64,000 nt of DNA from Halobacillus andaensis (GTDB lineage: Bacteria; Bacillota; Bacilli; Bacillales; Halobacillaceae), in assembly GCF_014636475.1 (NCBI RefSeq), contig NZ_BMEL01000002.1:124001-188000 (forward strand), read 5' to 3'. Below, piece by piece: positions 8,042-16,269 of the stretch. The notes under the pieces are model-generated. The model saw nothing but the letters and a program-made list of their open reading frames with translations. It was not told the origin of the DNA and did not search any database. The first letter of the stretch is position 1; every line of letters starts with the position of its first letter. A program made the translations under genes and the position numbers.

Positions 8042-9681
8042 TAAAACGTCCCCCTGTCTAATGAGATTAGCTTCTTACGCAGTTTTGGATCCGTAGCATA
8101 AATATATAAGCCGTAAATGCCGCGCTTCATTAGTACATTGATCGAATTTAAGATAATATCTTCTTTTATGGATTCGTTTTTCTCAAACGAATAGTCCTTG
8201 CGGGCAGTGAAGGCACCTTTGTCTTTATATTTCGTAGGATCAATGATTAGTTTATCTTTTACTTCATCGTAGCTCACGGATGGACCTAGAACGACACCGA
8301 CGTAATTTAAATCAAATCCTTGCACAGTGTAAATTGAACCTACTTCATTTATTGTATTTGGTTCCTCGGCCCATGTAACCTTATCCTGGGTCCGATTCCA
8401 CGGCATATTAATGCCATCCTTGTCCACGTAATACGTCTTGTTGTCTTTTTTATGTAAATAGTCGAAGGTTGATACAATACGAGAGAGACCGTACTCTTCA
8501 TTCTTTTTTCGAATGGCCTTTTTAAAACTACCAGCGTCACTAAATATTTTGAATTCAAAGGAGTCCTCTTTCTGTGGAACAGGAAGAAGCTCCTTATTCA
8601 TAAAACCGTTAATCCACTCCAACGTCTCTTTATTGGCATTCATTCTAAGTTGATCCGTTAGTTCTAACGTTTCGGCCTTGTAGTGATGAGTAATTTCATT
8701 AAGAAGGTTATTATTCCAATAGCTTTTTATTTTTAATACTTGTTTAGGATCAAATATGACGATCGTGATCCGGCTTCTTTTAATAATTTCGTCGAGTTGG
8801 TTCTGGTAATGAAAGTTATTATACGTATCTTCTTTCGTCAGAAGCAAATGTGCTTCATCTACTAGAGTAATATCTGCTTTTGTATTTGTTTTTGTCTTAT
8901 TGTTAATGAAAGAGGTGGGTTTCATAAAGTTCTTTTTCTTTAAGTTTGGTAAGCTGCCAGCCATTTGTTGATATGTTTTTAACATTTCTCCGTGGTTAAC
9001 AAGTAGATAGTTATCTGTGTTATTTAATTTAGAGTTCTTATCATTTGCATAATCCTGTAAAGTATTAAATAAAGAACTCAACAGTACGCTTTTCCCTGTA
9101 CCTGCGTCTCCTTGAAGAATAAACACCTGTTTCTCCGCTTTTCCTGCGTTTTCCTTACAGAAATTAATAATTTTATTTTTTACATCTATTTGTTGAGGAG
9201 ATAATTCTTTGTATGGTGATAGTTTGTAAATGTCTTTATTCCTAAGGTTTTCAATGGTGTCTTGTACAATGTTATCTTTGCGGAGTTGTTCCCAAATCTC
9301 GTGAAAGAGCTCTTCATTGTAATAATTTTTTTCATAATAATCGTGCATTTCTTTATTGGCTGTCTGGCTGACATTCTGAAGCTGGTAATGATTATCTGCA
9401 ATAAAGTAGTTAATGAGATTGGATTCAATGTTATATGTGGCAGATTGGTTGAATTTTTCATGACCAATCAGGATGGTATGCTCAAGTTTGTTTCGCTTTT
9501 TATTACTTAAGTGATGTTTAAAACGGCGAGCAGCCTGTACGGTTTGGCCAATATAAGCAGAGGGGTTATTTCTTTTATTGTAAAGTATGTACACTATAGG
9601 ATAGTTGTTTAGGTGGACAGTTTTTACTGTATTTAAGTCATAATTATCGAAAGTTCTTTTTTCAAATATTAGTTCTTTCAT
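8041..9681 (-). CDS. GIY-YIG nuclease fused to DUF2075 (Schlafen-like) ATPase
   Basis: A 546-residue fusion. Residues about 27-110 form a GIY-YIG endonuclease domain (VYILY, AYIGQTV, RRFKHH, and the likely catalytic Glu in YNIESNLI). Residues about 160-540 are a DUF2075 P-loop helicase-like domain with Walker A GDAGTGKS at 191-198, Walker B LVDEAH at 273-278, a QLRMN motif near 340 and a late IYTVQGFDLNYVG motif. The combination of a nicking or cleaving nuclease with a nucleic-acid motor is typical of bacterial defence proteins. The gene is AT-rich and coupled to the MazG-like gene. Function is inferred; the domains are clear. Confidence 0.8.
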   Translation of the reverse strand: MKELIFEKRTFDNYDLNTVKTVHLNNYPIVYILYNKRNNPSAYIGQTVQAARRFKHHLSNKKRNKLEHTILIGHEKFNQSATYNIESNLINYFIADNHYQLQNVSQTANKEMHDYYEKNYYNEELFHEIWEQLRKDNIVQDTIENLRNKDIYKLSPYKELSPQQIDVKNKIINFCKENAGKAEKQVFILQGDAGTGKSVLLSSLFNTLQDYANDKNSKLNNTDNYLLVNHGEMLKTYQQMAGSLPNLKKKNFMKPTSFINNKTKTNTKADITLVDEAHLLLTKEDTYNNFHYQNQLDEIIKRSRITIVIFDPKQVLKIKSYWNNNLLNEITHHYKAETLELTDQLRMNANKETLEWINGFMNKELLPVPQKEDSFEFKIFSDAGSFKKAIRKKNEEYGLSRIVSTFDYLHKKDNKTYYVDKDGINMPWNRTQDKVTWAEEPNTINEVGSIYTVQGFDLNYVGVVLGPSVSYDEVKDKLIIDPTKYKDKGAFTARKDYSFEKNESIKEDIILNSINVLMKRGIYGLYIYATDPKLRKKLISLDRGTF

Positions 9682-9906
9682 CCTTTTAATCTCCTAATTT
9701 CAAGGTTTTTTTATCGTAACATAGGTTTTAAGAGAAAGAAATGAACCTCTTTAAGTGTGAATTTGATAGATTATGAAATCACTATACACAAGTTACTTTT
9801 CCATCTGGTTATTATCCATAAGTTCTTAAAGTTATCTCTTCATTTTTTACTAAGAATAAACGCTGCTAAAAAAAATTTAAAAAACTTTTCTTTTTTATGA
9901 CACCAC

Positions 9907-9947
9907 CCCCTGCACTCATTTCGATTATAGAAGTGCAGGGGTTTTTT
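9907..9947 (+). terminator. Intrinsic terminator in the leader of the replication operon
   Basis: CCCCTGCACT (9907-9916) pairs with AGTGCAGGGG (9932-9941), followed by six T residues, about 30 nt before the dnaD-like start. Nothing upstream on the plus strand needs terminating, since the neighbour is divergent. It may be an attenuator, or the end of a short RNA starting in 9700-9880. Apart from this hairpin I see no feature in the 296-nt gap 9682-9977. Confidence 0.6.
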
Positions 9948-9977
9948 ATGCGCTAAATTTAAGGAGGAAAACGGAAA

Positions 9978-10718
9978 ATGAATTATTTAAAAGAGTTAAA
10001 CGCGTTTCATGATCAAGTGGATATGGATTCACTGTCGCCATCTGCCATCACTCTTTGGTTGACCTTGATGCAGCTTAACAACAAGACAGGCTGGAAGAAA
10101 GAATTTACGCTCCCGGCTTCGGTCGTTTTAGGGAAGTCGAGTTTGCCGGAGACGTCTTTTAAGCGTGCTCGTAAGGAATTGAAGGAGAAGGGATACATTA
10201 GGTATACGTCCCTTGGCCGGAACAAAGCACCCGTTTACGAGATGATTTCTAGAGTCATTGAACCTCAAGTGAACGAGGTTGCGGCCCCTCAAGCGGACGG
10301 ACAGACGGACCATTCCATGGACGAATCGACAGACGCATTATTTAAAAGAAATGAAATGAAAAGAAAAGAGACAGATGAAGAAGGCGCGAGCCCTTCCAAC
10401 CCTCATGAATTCTACCAGCGAAACATCGGCATTTTGAGTCCTTTCATCGCGGAGCGGATTACGCATTGGTGTGAGGAGATGTCGGATGAACTTGTGATCG
10501 AAGCCATGCAGCGGGCACTGAAGCACAATAAGCGTTTTTTTCAGTATTGCGAAGGGATATTAAACCGCTGGCAGTCGCTTGGGGTGAAATCGCTGCATGA
10601 GGCGCGTTCGGAGAAGCTGGAAAGCCGGTCGAAAGTGAGACAGAAGGCGGAGCATGGGCAGTCGAAGGAAGAATTTAACGATATTTTTGAAGAGCTGCGA
10701 AGGGAGCGCAATGTATGA
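9978..10718 (+). CDS. DnaD-like phage replication initiator
   Basis: A 246-residue protein. The N-terminal ~90 residues look like a winged-helix DNA-binding domain (SAITLWLTLMQLNN, then SFKRARKELKEKGYIRY). A hydrophilic linker spans about 95-135, and a DnaD/DnaB_2 C-terminal domain spans about 140-215 (YQRNIGILSPFIAERI, YCEGILNRWQSLGV). Such proteins recruit helicase loaders to phage origins. Start: AAGGAGG at 9961-9967. The stop overlaps the next ATG by 4 nt. With the two following genes it forms a set equivalent to SPP1 genes 38-39-40. No phage structural, integrase or lysis genes are nearby. Confidence 0.8.
   Translation: MNYLKELNAFHDQVDMDSLSPSAITLWLTLMQLNNKTGWKKEFTLPASVVLGKSSLPETSFKRARKELKEKGYIRYTSLGRNKAPVYEMISRVIEPQVNEVAAPQADGQTDHSMDESTDALFKRNEMKRKETDEEGASPSNPHEFYQRNIGILSPFIAERITHWCEEMSDELVIEAMQRALKHNKRFFQYCEGILNRWQSLGVKSLHEARSEKLESRSKVRQKAEHGQSKEEFNDIFEELRRERNV
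10285..10375. other. Candidate replication origin inside the dnaD-like gene
   Basis: The linker-coding DNA has GGACGGACAGACGGAC (10295-10310) and the related GACGAATCGACAGACG (10320-10335), then an AT-rich purine tract at 10336-10370. A short inverted repeat AACCTC/GAGGTT lies just upstream (10261-10280). In SPP1-like phages the origin lies within the initiator gene, so iteron-like repeats followed by an unwinding region at this position are suggestive. The repeats could also simply encode the Asp/Gln/Thr-rich linker. Confidence 0.3.
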
Positions 10719-11041
10719 ATTATGATCAAGCCGTTGTAGTGCTGCAGACGATCCGTGAGTTGTATCCAGACAAATTTAAAATAACGAAGACGAAGGCTGA
10801 GGTTATAATTCCACAGCTTGAGAAGATGGAGTTTGAATTGGTGAAGAAGAAGCTGTCGGAGTATGCGGGAAAGTACCCGTTTCCACCCACCCTCGCTGAT
10901 ATAGCAGTGTATCCGCCGAGGGAGAACCCCCATCTAGAAAAAATAAAAAAATGGGATCAGGAGGCAGAAGGGGTCAGCGACGAAACGAAGCAGCTGCTTC
11001 AGGAGAAATTAGAAGAATTGATAAGGAAGGTGTCTAAATGA
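10715..11041 (+). CDS. G39P-like helicase loader/inhibitor
   Basis: A 108-residue protein with an N-terminal helical region (NYDQAVVVLQTIRELYP, then EFELVKKKLSEYAGKYPFPPTLADI) typical of the SPP1 G39P family, and a charged, disordered-looking C-terminus. G39P binds the replicative helicase and delivers it to the initiator. The gene overlaps both neighbours by 4 nt, so all three are translationally coupled. Its position between initiator and helicase supports the call more than its sequence does. Confidence 0.7.
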   Translation: MNYDQAVVVLQTIRELYPDKFKITKTKAEVIIPQLEKMEFELVKKKLSEYAGKYPFPPTLADIAVYPPRENPHLEKIKKWDQEAEGVSDETKQLLQEKLEELIRKVSK

Positions 11042-12294
11042 TTAAAAATCTGGAAGCTGAACAGTCTGTAATCGGAACCATTTTACTTGAAGGGTCGCTT
11101 ATGAAGGAAGTTACGCTCCTGCCTGAGCATTTTGCGGAGAAGGGGCACGCAGTCATTTTTACCGCGATGAAGAAGATTCATGAGGCAGATGAGCCGATTA
11201 ACCTGGTCACCGTCACTACCGAACTAAAGGATCATGTAAAATCCGTCGGAGGGGTCAGCTATTTAAGTGACCTCGCCGGCTCTATCCCCTCAACCTCTAC
11301 CCTCAAACACCACCAGCGCCTCGTTCTCGATGCATACCGCCACCGCAAAACGAAAGAAGCCGCCATCCACTATGCGAAAAGTCCCAGTGATCAGGCGTTT
11401 GATGCGTTAGTCCGGCATATGGAAACATTCAGCAGTATGGGAGTGAAAACCGAGGAGCCGACGAAGTATGAGTCTCTTGTGGAAATCGCACGTGATGTTG
11501 CTTTCCCGCCTGAAGATGGAATGACTGGGTTTGCAACCGGATATACCGAGCTCGATCATATGACTGGAGGTACTCAGCGCGGCGATCTGATCATTCTCGC
11601 AGGTCGACCTTCTATGGGCAAAACCGCTTTTTCCTTAAACCTGGCCGCCCACCATTGTAAGAAGGGAGGGAGTGTCCAGTTGTTCAGCCTCGAAATGGGA
11701 ACCAAACCACTTCTTCAGCGTTTTATTTCTGCTGAAGCCACGGTGGACGGGCAAAAGTGGCGTTCGTTTAAATTTTCCGATACGGACTGCAGGCACGTAA
11801 TGGACGCAATCGGTGAAATTGCCCGCTGGCCGCTTGAAGTTCATCAATCCGAACGCACCGTGGGCGACATCCGCGCTAAAGTGAGGGAGATGGTGCAGAA
11901 GGATGAAAACGGGAACCACATGATTATCATCGATTATCTCCAGCTCATGAGTACGGCAGGACGTTATGAGCGCCGTGACCTTGAAATCGGCGCTATCACC
12001 CGGGAACTGAAGATGCTGGCAGTTGAGCTTAACGTGCCGATTATCCTGTTGTCTCAGCTATCCCGTAGTGTTGAGCAGCGTAAGGACAGACGCCCGCTCA
12101 TGTCTGACCTTCGTGAATCAGGGAATATCGAGCAGGATGCAGATGTAATTGGCTTTTTGTATCGCGATGATTATTACGACTGGCATAAGGATGAGGGTGA
12201 GGTGGAGCTGATTCTGAGCAAACAGCGGAATGGCCCTGTCGGAAATGTGAAGATGAGGTTTAAGAAGGAATTTGGGCAGTTTGTGGAATTATAG
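11038..12294 (+). CDS. DnaB-type replicative DNA helicase, phage-like
   Basis: A 418-residue hexameric 5'-3' helicase. The N-terminal primase-interaction domain covers about 1-100 (LEAEQSVIGTILLEG). The RecA-like domain has Walker A GRPSMGKT at 189-196, Walker B IIIDYLQLM near 300, an arginine-rich SRSVEQRKDRRPLMSDLRESG segment and a QRNGP motif near 400. It is shorter than chromosomal DnaC/DnaB (about 450) and has the gene order of a phage replication module, so it is unlikely to be the essential chromosomal helicase. A terminator follows, so it is the last gene of a three-gene unit. Confidence 0.88.
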   Translation: MIKNLEAEQSVIGTILLEGSLMKEVTLLPEHFAEKGHAVIFTAMKKIHEADEPINLVTVTTELKDHVKSVGGVSYLSDLAGSIPSTSTLKHHQRLVLDAYRHRKTKEAAIHYAKSPSDQAFDALVRHMETFSSMGVKTEEPTKYESLVEIARDVAFPPEDGMTGFATGYTELDHMTGGTQRGDLIILAGRPSMGKTAFSLNLAAHHCKKGGSVQLFSLEMGTKPLLQRFISAEATVDGQKWRSFKFSDTDCRHVMDAIGEIARWPLEVHQSERTVGDIRAKVREMVQKDENGNHMIIIDYLQLMSTAGRYERRDLEIGAITRELKMLAVELNVPIILLSQLSRSVEQRKDRRPLMSDLRESGNIEQDADVIGFLYRDDYYDWHKDEGEVELILSKQRNGPVGNVKMRFKKEFGQFVEL

Positions 12295-12348
12295 GTCCTC
12301 GTCAAGGTGGAGGCCATCGGTCAGGCGATTCAGTCTTGATATAAATTT

Positions 12349-12396
12349 AAAAAGGAAGCCTCAGCTGATTAATGCGGCAGCGAGGCTTCCTTTTTT
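12349..12396. terminator. Bidirectional terminator after the helicase gene
   Basis: AAGGAAGCCTC pairs with GAGGCTTCCTT (stem ends at 12352 and 12392) and runs of A and T flank both sides. It serves the helicase gene and the convergent DUF421 gene. Confidence 0.85.
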
Positions 12397-13083
12397 CTAT
12401 TGATGGGCATAGTGAGGAATGACCAGCAACCCATCGTTTTCCAACCACTCGGCTAACATCACATCCTCCACCCTTCTCATTCCATTCGTTCTCAAGTGGT
12501 CATTCAGCCACTCTCTGTCTTTGTTGATTTCATTTAAATTTTCTTCGATCAGCTCTCCGTCTTTAATCAAAGTGATAGGAAGATAGACAGGGTGAGGGGG
12601 CATGTTAAAGTCTTCTAAGGTGGTCTTTTGATATTGTGATTTCTTTAAGATACTGATGGATCCACTTGATTCTATAAAGGCAAAAGCTACTTCACGAATC
12701 GAGAAAACTTCGCTTTGGCGAAGTAAGCTTTGTAATTGGTTAAGGTTCATGCGTGCTTTCTTTAACTGCTCAAAGTCAATTTGCCCGTTTCGAATCACCA
12801 TGATCGGCTGCCCTTCAAAAAAGTGTCTAAATAGTAGTGACTTTTGGGCGAAGTATTCAAATATAAACAGCAGACTTCCCCAGATTATAATGGTATAAAC
12901 AATATAAATAACAGGTACAGTTTCATCGTAAACGGCATTACCTAATAACTCACTCAGCACGACAGCTGAAATGAAGTGAAAGGGAGTGATTTGATCGATC
13001 AGTTTATTACCTAACACACGAATTAGGAAAAAGAGCAGAAGGAAGCCTATGACGAGCTTAATCGATAATTCTAGTATGTCCAT
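12397..13083 (-). CDS. DUF421 (YetF-type) membrane protein
   Basis: A 228-residue protein with three N-terminal membrane helices (about 5-25, 33-50, 57-77) and a cytoplasmic C-terminus containing the family segment FFEGQPIMVIRNGQIDFEQLKKARMN-like region and a FSIREVAFAFIESSGSISIL segment. Members are abundant in Bacillaceae and some are linked to spore or stress physiology; the molecular role is unknown. A second paralogue lies at 46947-47657, only moderately similar. It is monocistronic. Confidence 0.82.
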   Translation of the reverse strand: MDILELSIKLVIGFLLLFFLIRVLGNKLIDQITPFHFISAVVLSELLGNAVYDETVPVIYIVYTIIIWGSLLFIFEYFAQKSLLFRHFFEGQPIMVIRNGQIDFEQLKKARMNLNQLQSLLRQSEVFSIREVAFAFIESSGSISILKKSQYQKTTLEDFNMPPHPVYLPITLIKDGELIEENLNEINKDREWLNDHLRTNGMRRVEDVMLAEWLENDGLLVIPHYAHQ

Positions 13084-13142
13084 CGCTTATTCCTCCCCAC
13101 AAAACTAGTACTCTATTATTTTCTCCAGAATTTCATTCCGTC

Positions 13143-13185
13143 ATACCTTTTGGAAGCATCTCTTTAGGTGGGAAGGTATTTTTTT
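13143..13185 (+). terminator. Weak terminator-like hairpin
   Basis: ATACCTT (13143-13149) pairs with AAGGTAT (13173-13179), followed by seven T residues. No plus-strand gene lies directly upstream, so its role is unclear. Confidence 0.3.
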
Positions 13186-13199
13186 GCGTCAAACCTGCA

Positions 13200-13228
13200 G
13201 TGAAAGTCGAATCGTAATATACTATAAT
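13200..13228 (+). promoter_or_regulatory. Putative promoter of the DUF6438-like relic
   Basis: GTGAAA at 13200-13205 and TATAAT at 13223-13228 have a 17-nt spacer; the start codon is 33 nt downstream of the -10. Confidence 0.4.
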
Positions 13229-13260
13229 CAAATCCTATTAAACTTCCTGAGGAGGATCTT

Positions 13261-13617
13261 CATGTTCCACAAACTAACCCTTGCACGTACCGGATGCTTT
13301 GGCGACTGTCCTGTGTACCAGGTAGAAGTGTTAAGGAATGGCAGGGTGAGCTGGCATGGCAGCTGGATGAGGATCATGTGAAGAAGCTGGCGGCTTTGCT
13401 TGAGGAGTTTCAGGTGTGGGACTTTGAGTATGAGGTCAATGGATTTCCGGCGACCGATCTTCCGAGCTGCGTCATTACCGTTATAGACGAAAATGGCGCG
13501 GTGAAAGAAATCGATCATTATTTAGGAGATTCGCTGAATGAAATGGAACGGCCGATGACACTTGAGGAGTTTGAAGAGGAGATGGATCGGATCATTGGAA
13601 CGAAGACTTATATATAA
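13261..13617 (+). pseudogene. DUF6438-like protein, frameshifted
   Basis: ATG 13261, with GAGGAGGA upstream, opens a frame reading MFHKLTLARTGCFGDCPVYQ, the start of DUF6438 proteins (TxCFGxCPxY motif). That frame stops at 13381. The continuation is in another frame from about 13330: GELAWQLDEDHVKKL, then FPATDLPSCVITVIDENG, to the stop at 13617. Compared with family members from memory, the join around 13335-13360 appears to lack part of the central strand region. So there is at least one frameshift, probably a small deletion. A neat terminator follows. A sequencing error cannot be excluded. Confidence 0.65.
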
Positions 13618-13621
13618 ATGG

Positions 13622-13656
13622 AAAAGTCCAGCTCTCGGCGTGAGAGCTGGACTTTT
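13622..13656. terminator. Bidirectional terminator
   Basis: AAAAGTCCAGCTCTC (13622-13636) pairs perfectly with GAGAGCTGGACTTTT (13642-13656) around a 5-nt loop. It is shared by the DUF6438-like relic and the convergent gntP-type gene. Confidence 0.9.
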
Positions 13657-13657
13657 C

Positions 13658-15016
13658 TTATACGAAAATGTACCAAAGCACGGATGTCACGGTGATCGCT
13701 ACAATCCCTTGCAGCAGCGTCCCCATCGTCTGCGCTTTATAGGCCTGTGTAATCGACAGGCCGCTGAATTCTTTCACCACCCAGAAGTAGCTGTCGTTGA
13801 CGTGAGAGACCACCATGGCTCCTGCGCCGACGGACATGACGACGAGCGCGAGCGGCAGGGCGCCTTCGATGCCGACCTGCGGCAGTAACGGTGCCACGAG
13901 TGTGGATGTGATCACGATCGCAGCGGTGGATGAGCCTTGGGCACTTTTTAGTGCAGCTGCGATAATAAATGGAATAAAGATAAACAGGGCTCCTGCAGCG
14001 GCATCGTTTTGGGCAATGCCTTCAATGATATCAGCGATGTTTGTCGAGCTGATGACGGAGCCAAAGGCGCCCCCGGCTCCGGTAATGAGCAGAATCGGAG
14101 CGGCTTCTTTTAAGCTGATGCCGATCCAGTCGTTCATCGTTTCTTTATCAAACTTCGGAAGCAGCGCGAAGGCGCACAGTACTCCGACAAGCAAGGCCGT
14201 CACCGGCGTGCCGAGAAAAAGGAAGAAGCTGAATAAGCCGCCGGACCAGCCGGCAAAGGTGATGATCGAGTTAAAGCTGATCAACGCAATGGGCACGAGG
14301 ATGGGTGCGAATGATTTAAACGCAGACGGCATTTTGCCGAAGGATTGAACCACTTCTTCATACGTGTAGCCAGCTGCGTCGTCCTCATTTTCTACGTGGA
14401 TTTTCGTTCCGGCTTTCATCGCCCAGATGTACCCGGCGATGATCGTTGGGATCGCGACGACGACACCGATTAAGATGATGGTGCCTAAGTAATTCTCTGC
14501 TCCGATGTTACCTGCAGCGGCAATCGGTCCCGGCGTCGGCGGAACGAGCGTGTGGGTCGCGAACAGGCCGGTCGACAATGCGATCGCCATGGAAGCGACG
14601 GTCACTTTCGTTTTGTTCGCAAGCGCTTTCTTTAGTGACGATAAAATAACGTAGCCGGAATCACAAAAGACGGGAATACTGACGATGCTTCCGATCGCGC
14701 TCATGGCGAGCTGTGGACGTTTTTCTCCGACGATTCTTAGGACCACTTCTGCCATCCTCAGTGCAGCGCCGGATTTTTCTAAAATGACACCAATGATCGT
14801 CCCGAACAAGATGACGAGCCCGATGCTTCCCATTAATCCGCCAAATCCGTCGTTAACGGTTGTGGCGACCTCTTCTAAAGGCATGCCGCTTAAGATGCCA
14901 ATCGCAAAGGCAGCGATCAGCAGGGAAAGAAACGGATGCAGATTAAACTTGGCAGTGGCAAAAATAACAAATAATACGCCGGCGATAATAACTAAAATAA
15001 GTCCAATTCCACTCAT
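13658..15016 (-). CDS. GntP-family permease, probably for glycerate
   Basis: A 452-residue polytopic protein with about 12-14 helices. It carries the GntP-family start (LILVIIAGVLFVIFATAKFN), a SIPVFCDSGYVIL segment and the THTLVPPTPGPIAAAGN loop near residue 165, both diagnostic of gluconate:H+ symporters. The family imports gluconate, glycerate and related hydroxy acids. Because it follows a glycerate kinase gene by 14 nt in the same direction and both are next to a CdaR-type regulator, glycerate is the likely substrate (inference). It ends at a shared terminator. Confidence 0.85.
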   Translation of the reverse strand: MSGIGLILVIIAGVLFVIFATAKFNLHPFLSLLIAAFAIGILSGMPLEEVATTVNDGFGGLMGSIGLVILFGTIIGVILEKSGAALRMAEVVLRIVGEKRPQLAMSAIGSIVSIPVFCDSGYVILSSLKKALANKTKVTVASMAIALSTGLFATHTLVPPTPGPIAAAGNIGAENYLGTIILIGVVVAIPTIIAGYIWAMKAGTKIHVENEDDAAGYTYEEVVQSFGKMPSAFKSFAPILVPIALISFNSIITFAGWSGGLFSFFLFLGTPVTALLVGVLCAFALLPKFDKETMNDWIGISLKEAAPILLITGAGGAFGSVISSTNIADIIEGIAQNDAAAGALFIFIPFIIAAALKSAQGSSTAAIVITSTLVAPLLPQVGIEGALPLALVVMSVGAGAMVVSHVNDSYFWVVKEFSGLSITQAYKAQTMGTLLQGIVAITVTSVLWYIFV

Positions 15017-15030
15017 GAATACTCCCTCCT

Positions 15031-16149
15031 TTATTTAATGATCAGCCGGGCAATCTGCCGCGCTGTCTGATAAAGATTATGCTCGGCCTGCTGGATGCAT
15101 TCTTCGAGAGTTGACGGGCGCTGGAGGATGGAGAAACAGCCGGTAAACAGCTCATTCAGCTCATCTAAATCCTCGCCGAGACTGCCGGATAAAAGAATGA
15201 CGGGCTTCTCGTGCAGGCGGGCGAGTTCCGCCACGTAACCCGGCGCTTTTCCGTAAACGGTCTGCTCATCGCTCTGGCCTTCACCTGTGAGCACGAGATC
15301 AGCCTGTTTAATCGCCTCTTCTAAATCCACAGCTTCAGCGACGAGCCTGGCGCCGGACTGCAGGTGCGCGCCCATCGCTAGAAAAGCAAACCCTAAACCG
15401 CCGGCCGCTCCGGCTCCCGGCACTTCGGCTAACTCTTTGTCTAGTTCTTTTTCAACTAGTTGACCGTACGCTTCCAGCGCCTGATCGTAGTCAGCGGTCT
15501 GCTGCTTGGAGGCTCCTTTTTGCGGGCCGTACACGTAGCTAGCGCCTCTTGGTCCTGTCAGTGGGTTATCGACGTCGCAGGCGATGCGGATCGTGGCTTC
15601 ATTAAGCCGGGCATCGAGTCCGGAGAAATCGACTTTTTTAACAGTAAGAAGATCTTTTCCGAACATGCCCGCTTCCTTCCCGTCCGCCGTATACGCCTTC
15701 ATGCCGAGCGCCTGCAGCATGCCGAGGCCGCCGTCGTTCGTTGAGCTGCCGCCGATCGCGATGATCAAGTCACGCTCACCACGGTCTAACGCGTGACGGA
15801 TCGCTTCGCCTAACCCGTAGGTCGTGGTCGCATCGGGATTTTGTTTTTCATGAGGAACAAGAGGAAGGCCGGCAATGTTCGCCCCTTCAATGACAGCGCG
15901 GCTGTCACCGAGGCTGATATACCAGCTTTCCGAACGCTCTCCAAGCGGACCGGTGCAGGAGAGGGTTACTTTTTCGTGCGCGGTCGCCTGCGTCAGCGCC
16001 TCAAGCGTTCCTTCGCCGCCGTCGGCCATCGGTTTAATGATCGGCGTGACTTCAGGTTCTACCGATTGAAACGCCTTGCTCATAATCGTAGAAACCTCGA
16101 TGGAAGACAGACTTCCTTTATAGGAATCTGGTGCAAATACAACGTTCAT
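15031..16149 (-). CDS. glxK: Glycerate 2-kinase (GlxK/GarK type)
   Basis: A 372-residue type I glycerate kinase: MNVVFAPDSYKGSLSS at the N-terminus, IKPMADGGEGTLEAL (about 38-52), IIAIGGSSTNDGGLGML (about 125-141) and VLTGEGQSDEQTVYGKAP (about 285-302) are the four conserved blocks. It phosphorylates D-glycerate to 2-phosphoglycerate, which enters lower glycolysis. It is the first gene of the glxK-gntP unit. A near-consensus cre box lies about 80 nt upstream, so catabolite repression by CcpA is likely. Confidence 0.9.
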   Translation of the reverse strand: MNVVFAPDSYKGSLSSIEVSTIMSKAFQSVEPEVTPIIKPMADGGEGTLEALTQATAHEKVTLSCTGPLGERSESWYISLGDSRAVIEGANIAGLPLVPHEKQNPDATTTYGLGEAIRHALDRGERDLIIAIGGSSTNDGGLGMLQALGMKAYTADGKEAGMFGKDLLTVKKVDFSGLDARLNEATIRIACDVDNPLTGPRGASYVYGPQKGASKQQTADYDQALEAYGQLVEKELDKELAEVPGAGAAGGLGFAFLAMGAHLQSGARLVAEAVDLEEAIKQADLVLTGEGQSDEQTVYGKAPGYVAELARLHEKPVILLSGSLGEDLDELNELFTGCFSILQRPSTLEECIQQAEHNLYQTARQIARLIIK

Positions 16150-16229
16150 TCATCGTCCCTCCAACTATTCGTCTTACTTTCATTTAATAGAAAATAAATG
16201 CAGAAAACAATTGATGAAAAAGACAAAAA

Positions 16230-16243
16230 TGAAACCGTTTACT
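16230..16243 (-). promoter_or_regulatory. Probable cre (CcpA) box upstream of glxK
   Basis: TGAAACCGTTTACT matches the cre consensus TGWAANCGNTNWCA at 13 of 14 positions. It overlaps the left arm of the cdaR terminator hairpin. Confidence 0.5.
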
Positions 16244-16269
16244 TGTGCAAATGCACAAATAAACGGTTT
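16232..16269 (-). terminator. Terminator of the cdaR-type gene
   Basis: AAACCGTTTA and TTGTGCA pair with TGCACAA and TAAACGGTTT, giving a 17-bp stem with one mismatch. On the minus strand it is followed by T-rich sequence. The stem overlaps the stop codon of the regulator. Confidence 0.75.

Noticed and set aside
9978-12294. Complete prophage
   Set aside because: Only the replication module is present; flanking genes are metabolic and no integrase or attachment site is visible.
11038-12294. Chromosomal replicative helicase dnaC/dnaB
   Set aside because: It is shorter than the chromosomal enzyme and embedded in a phage-style operon, not next to rplI or purA.
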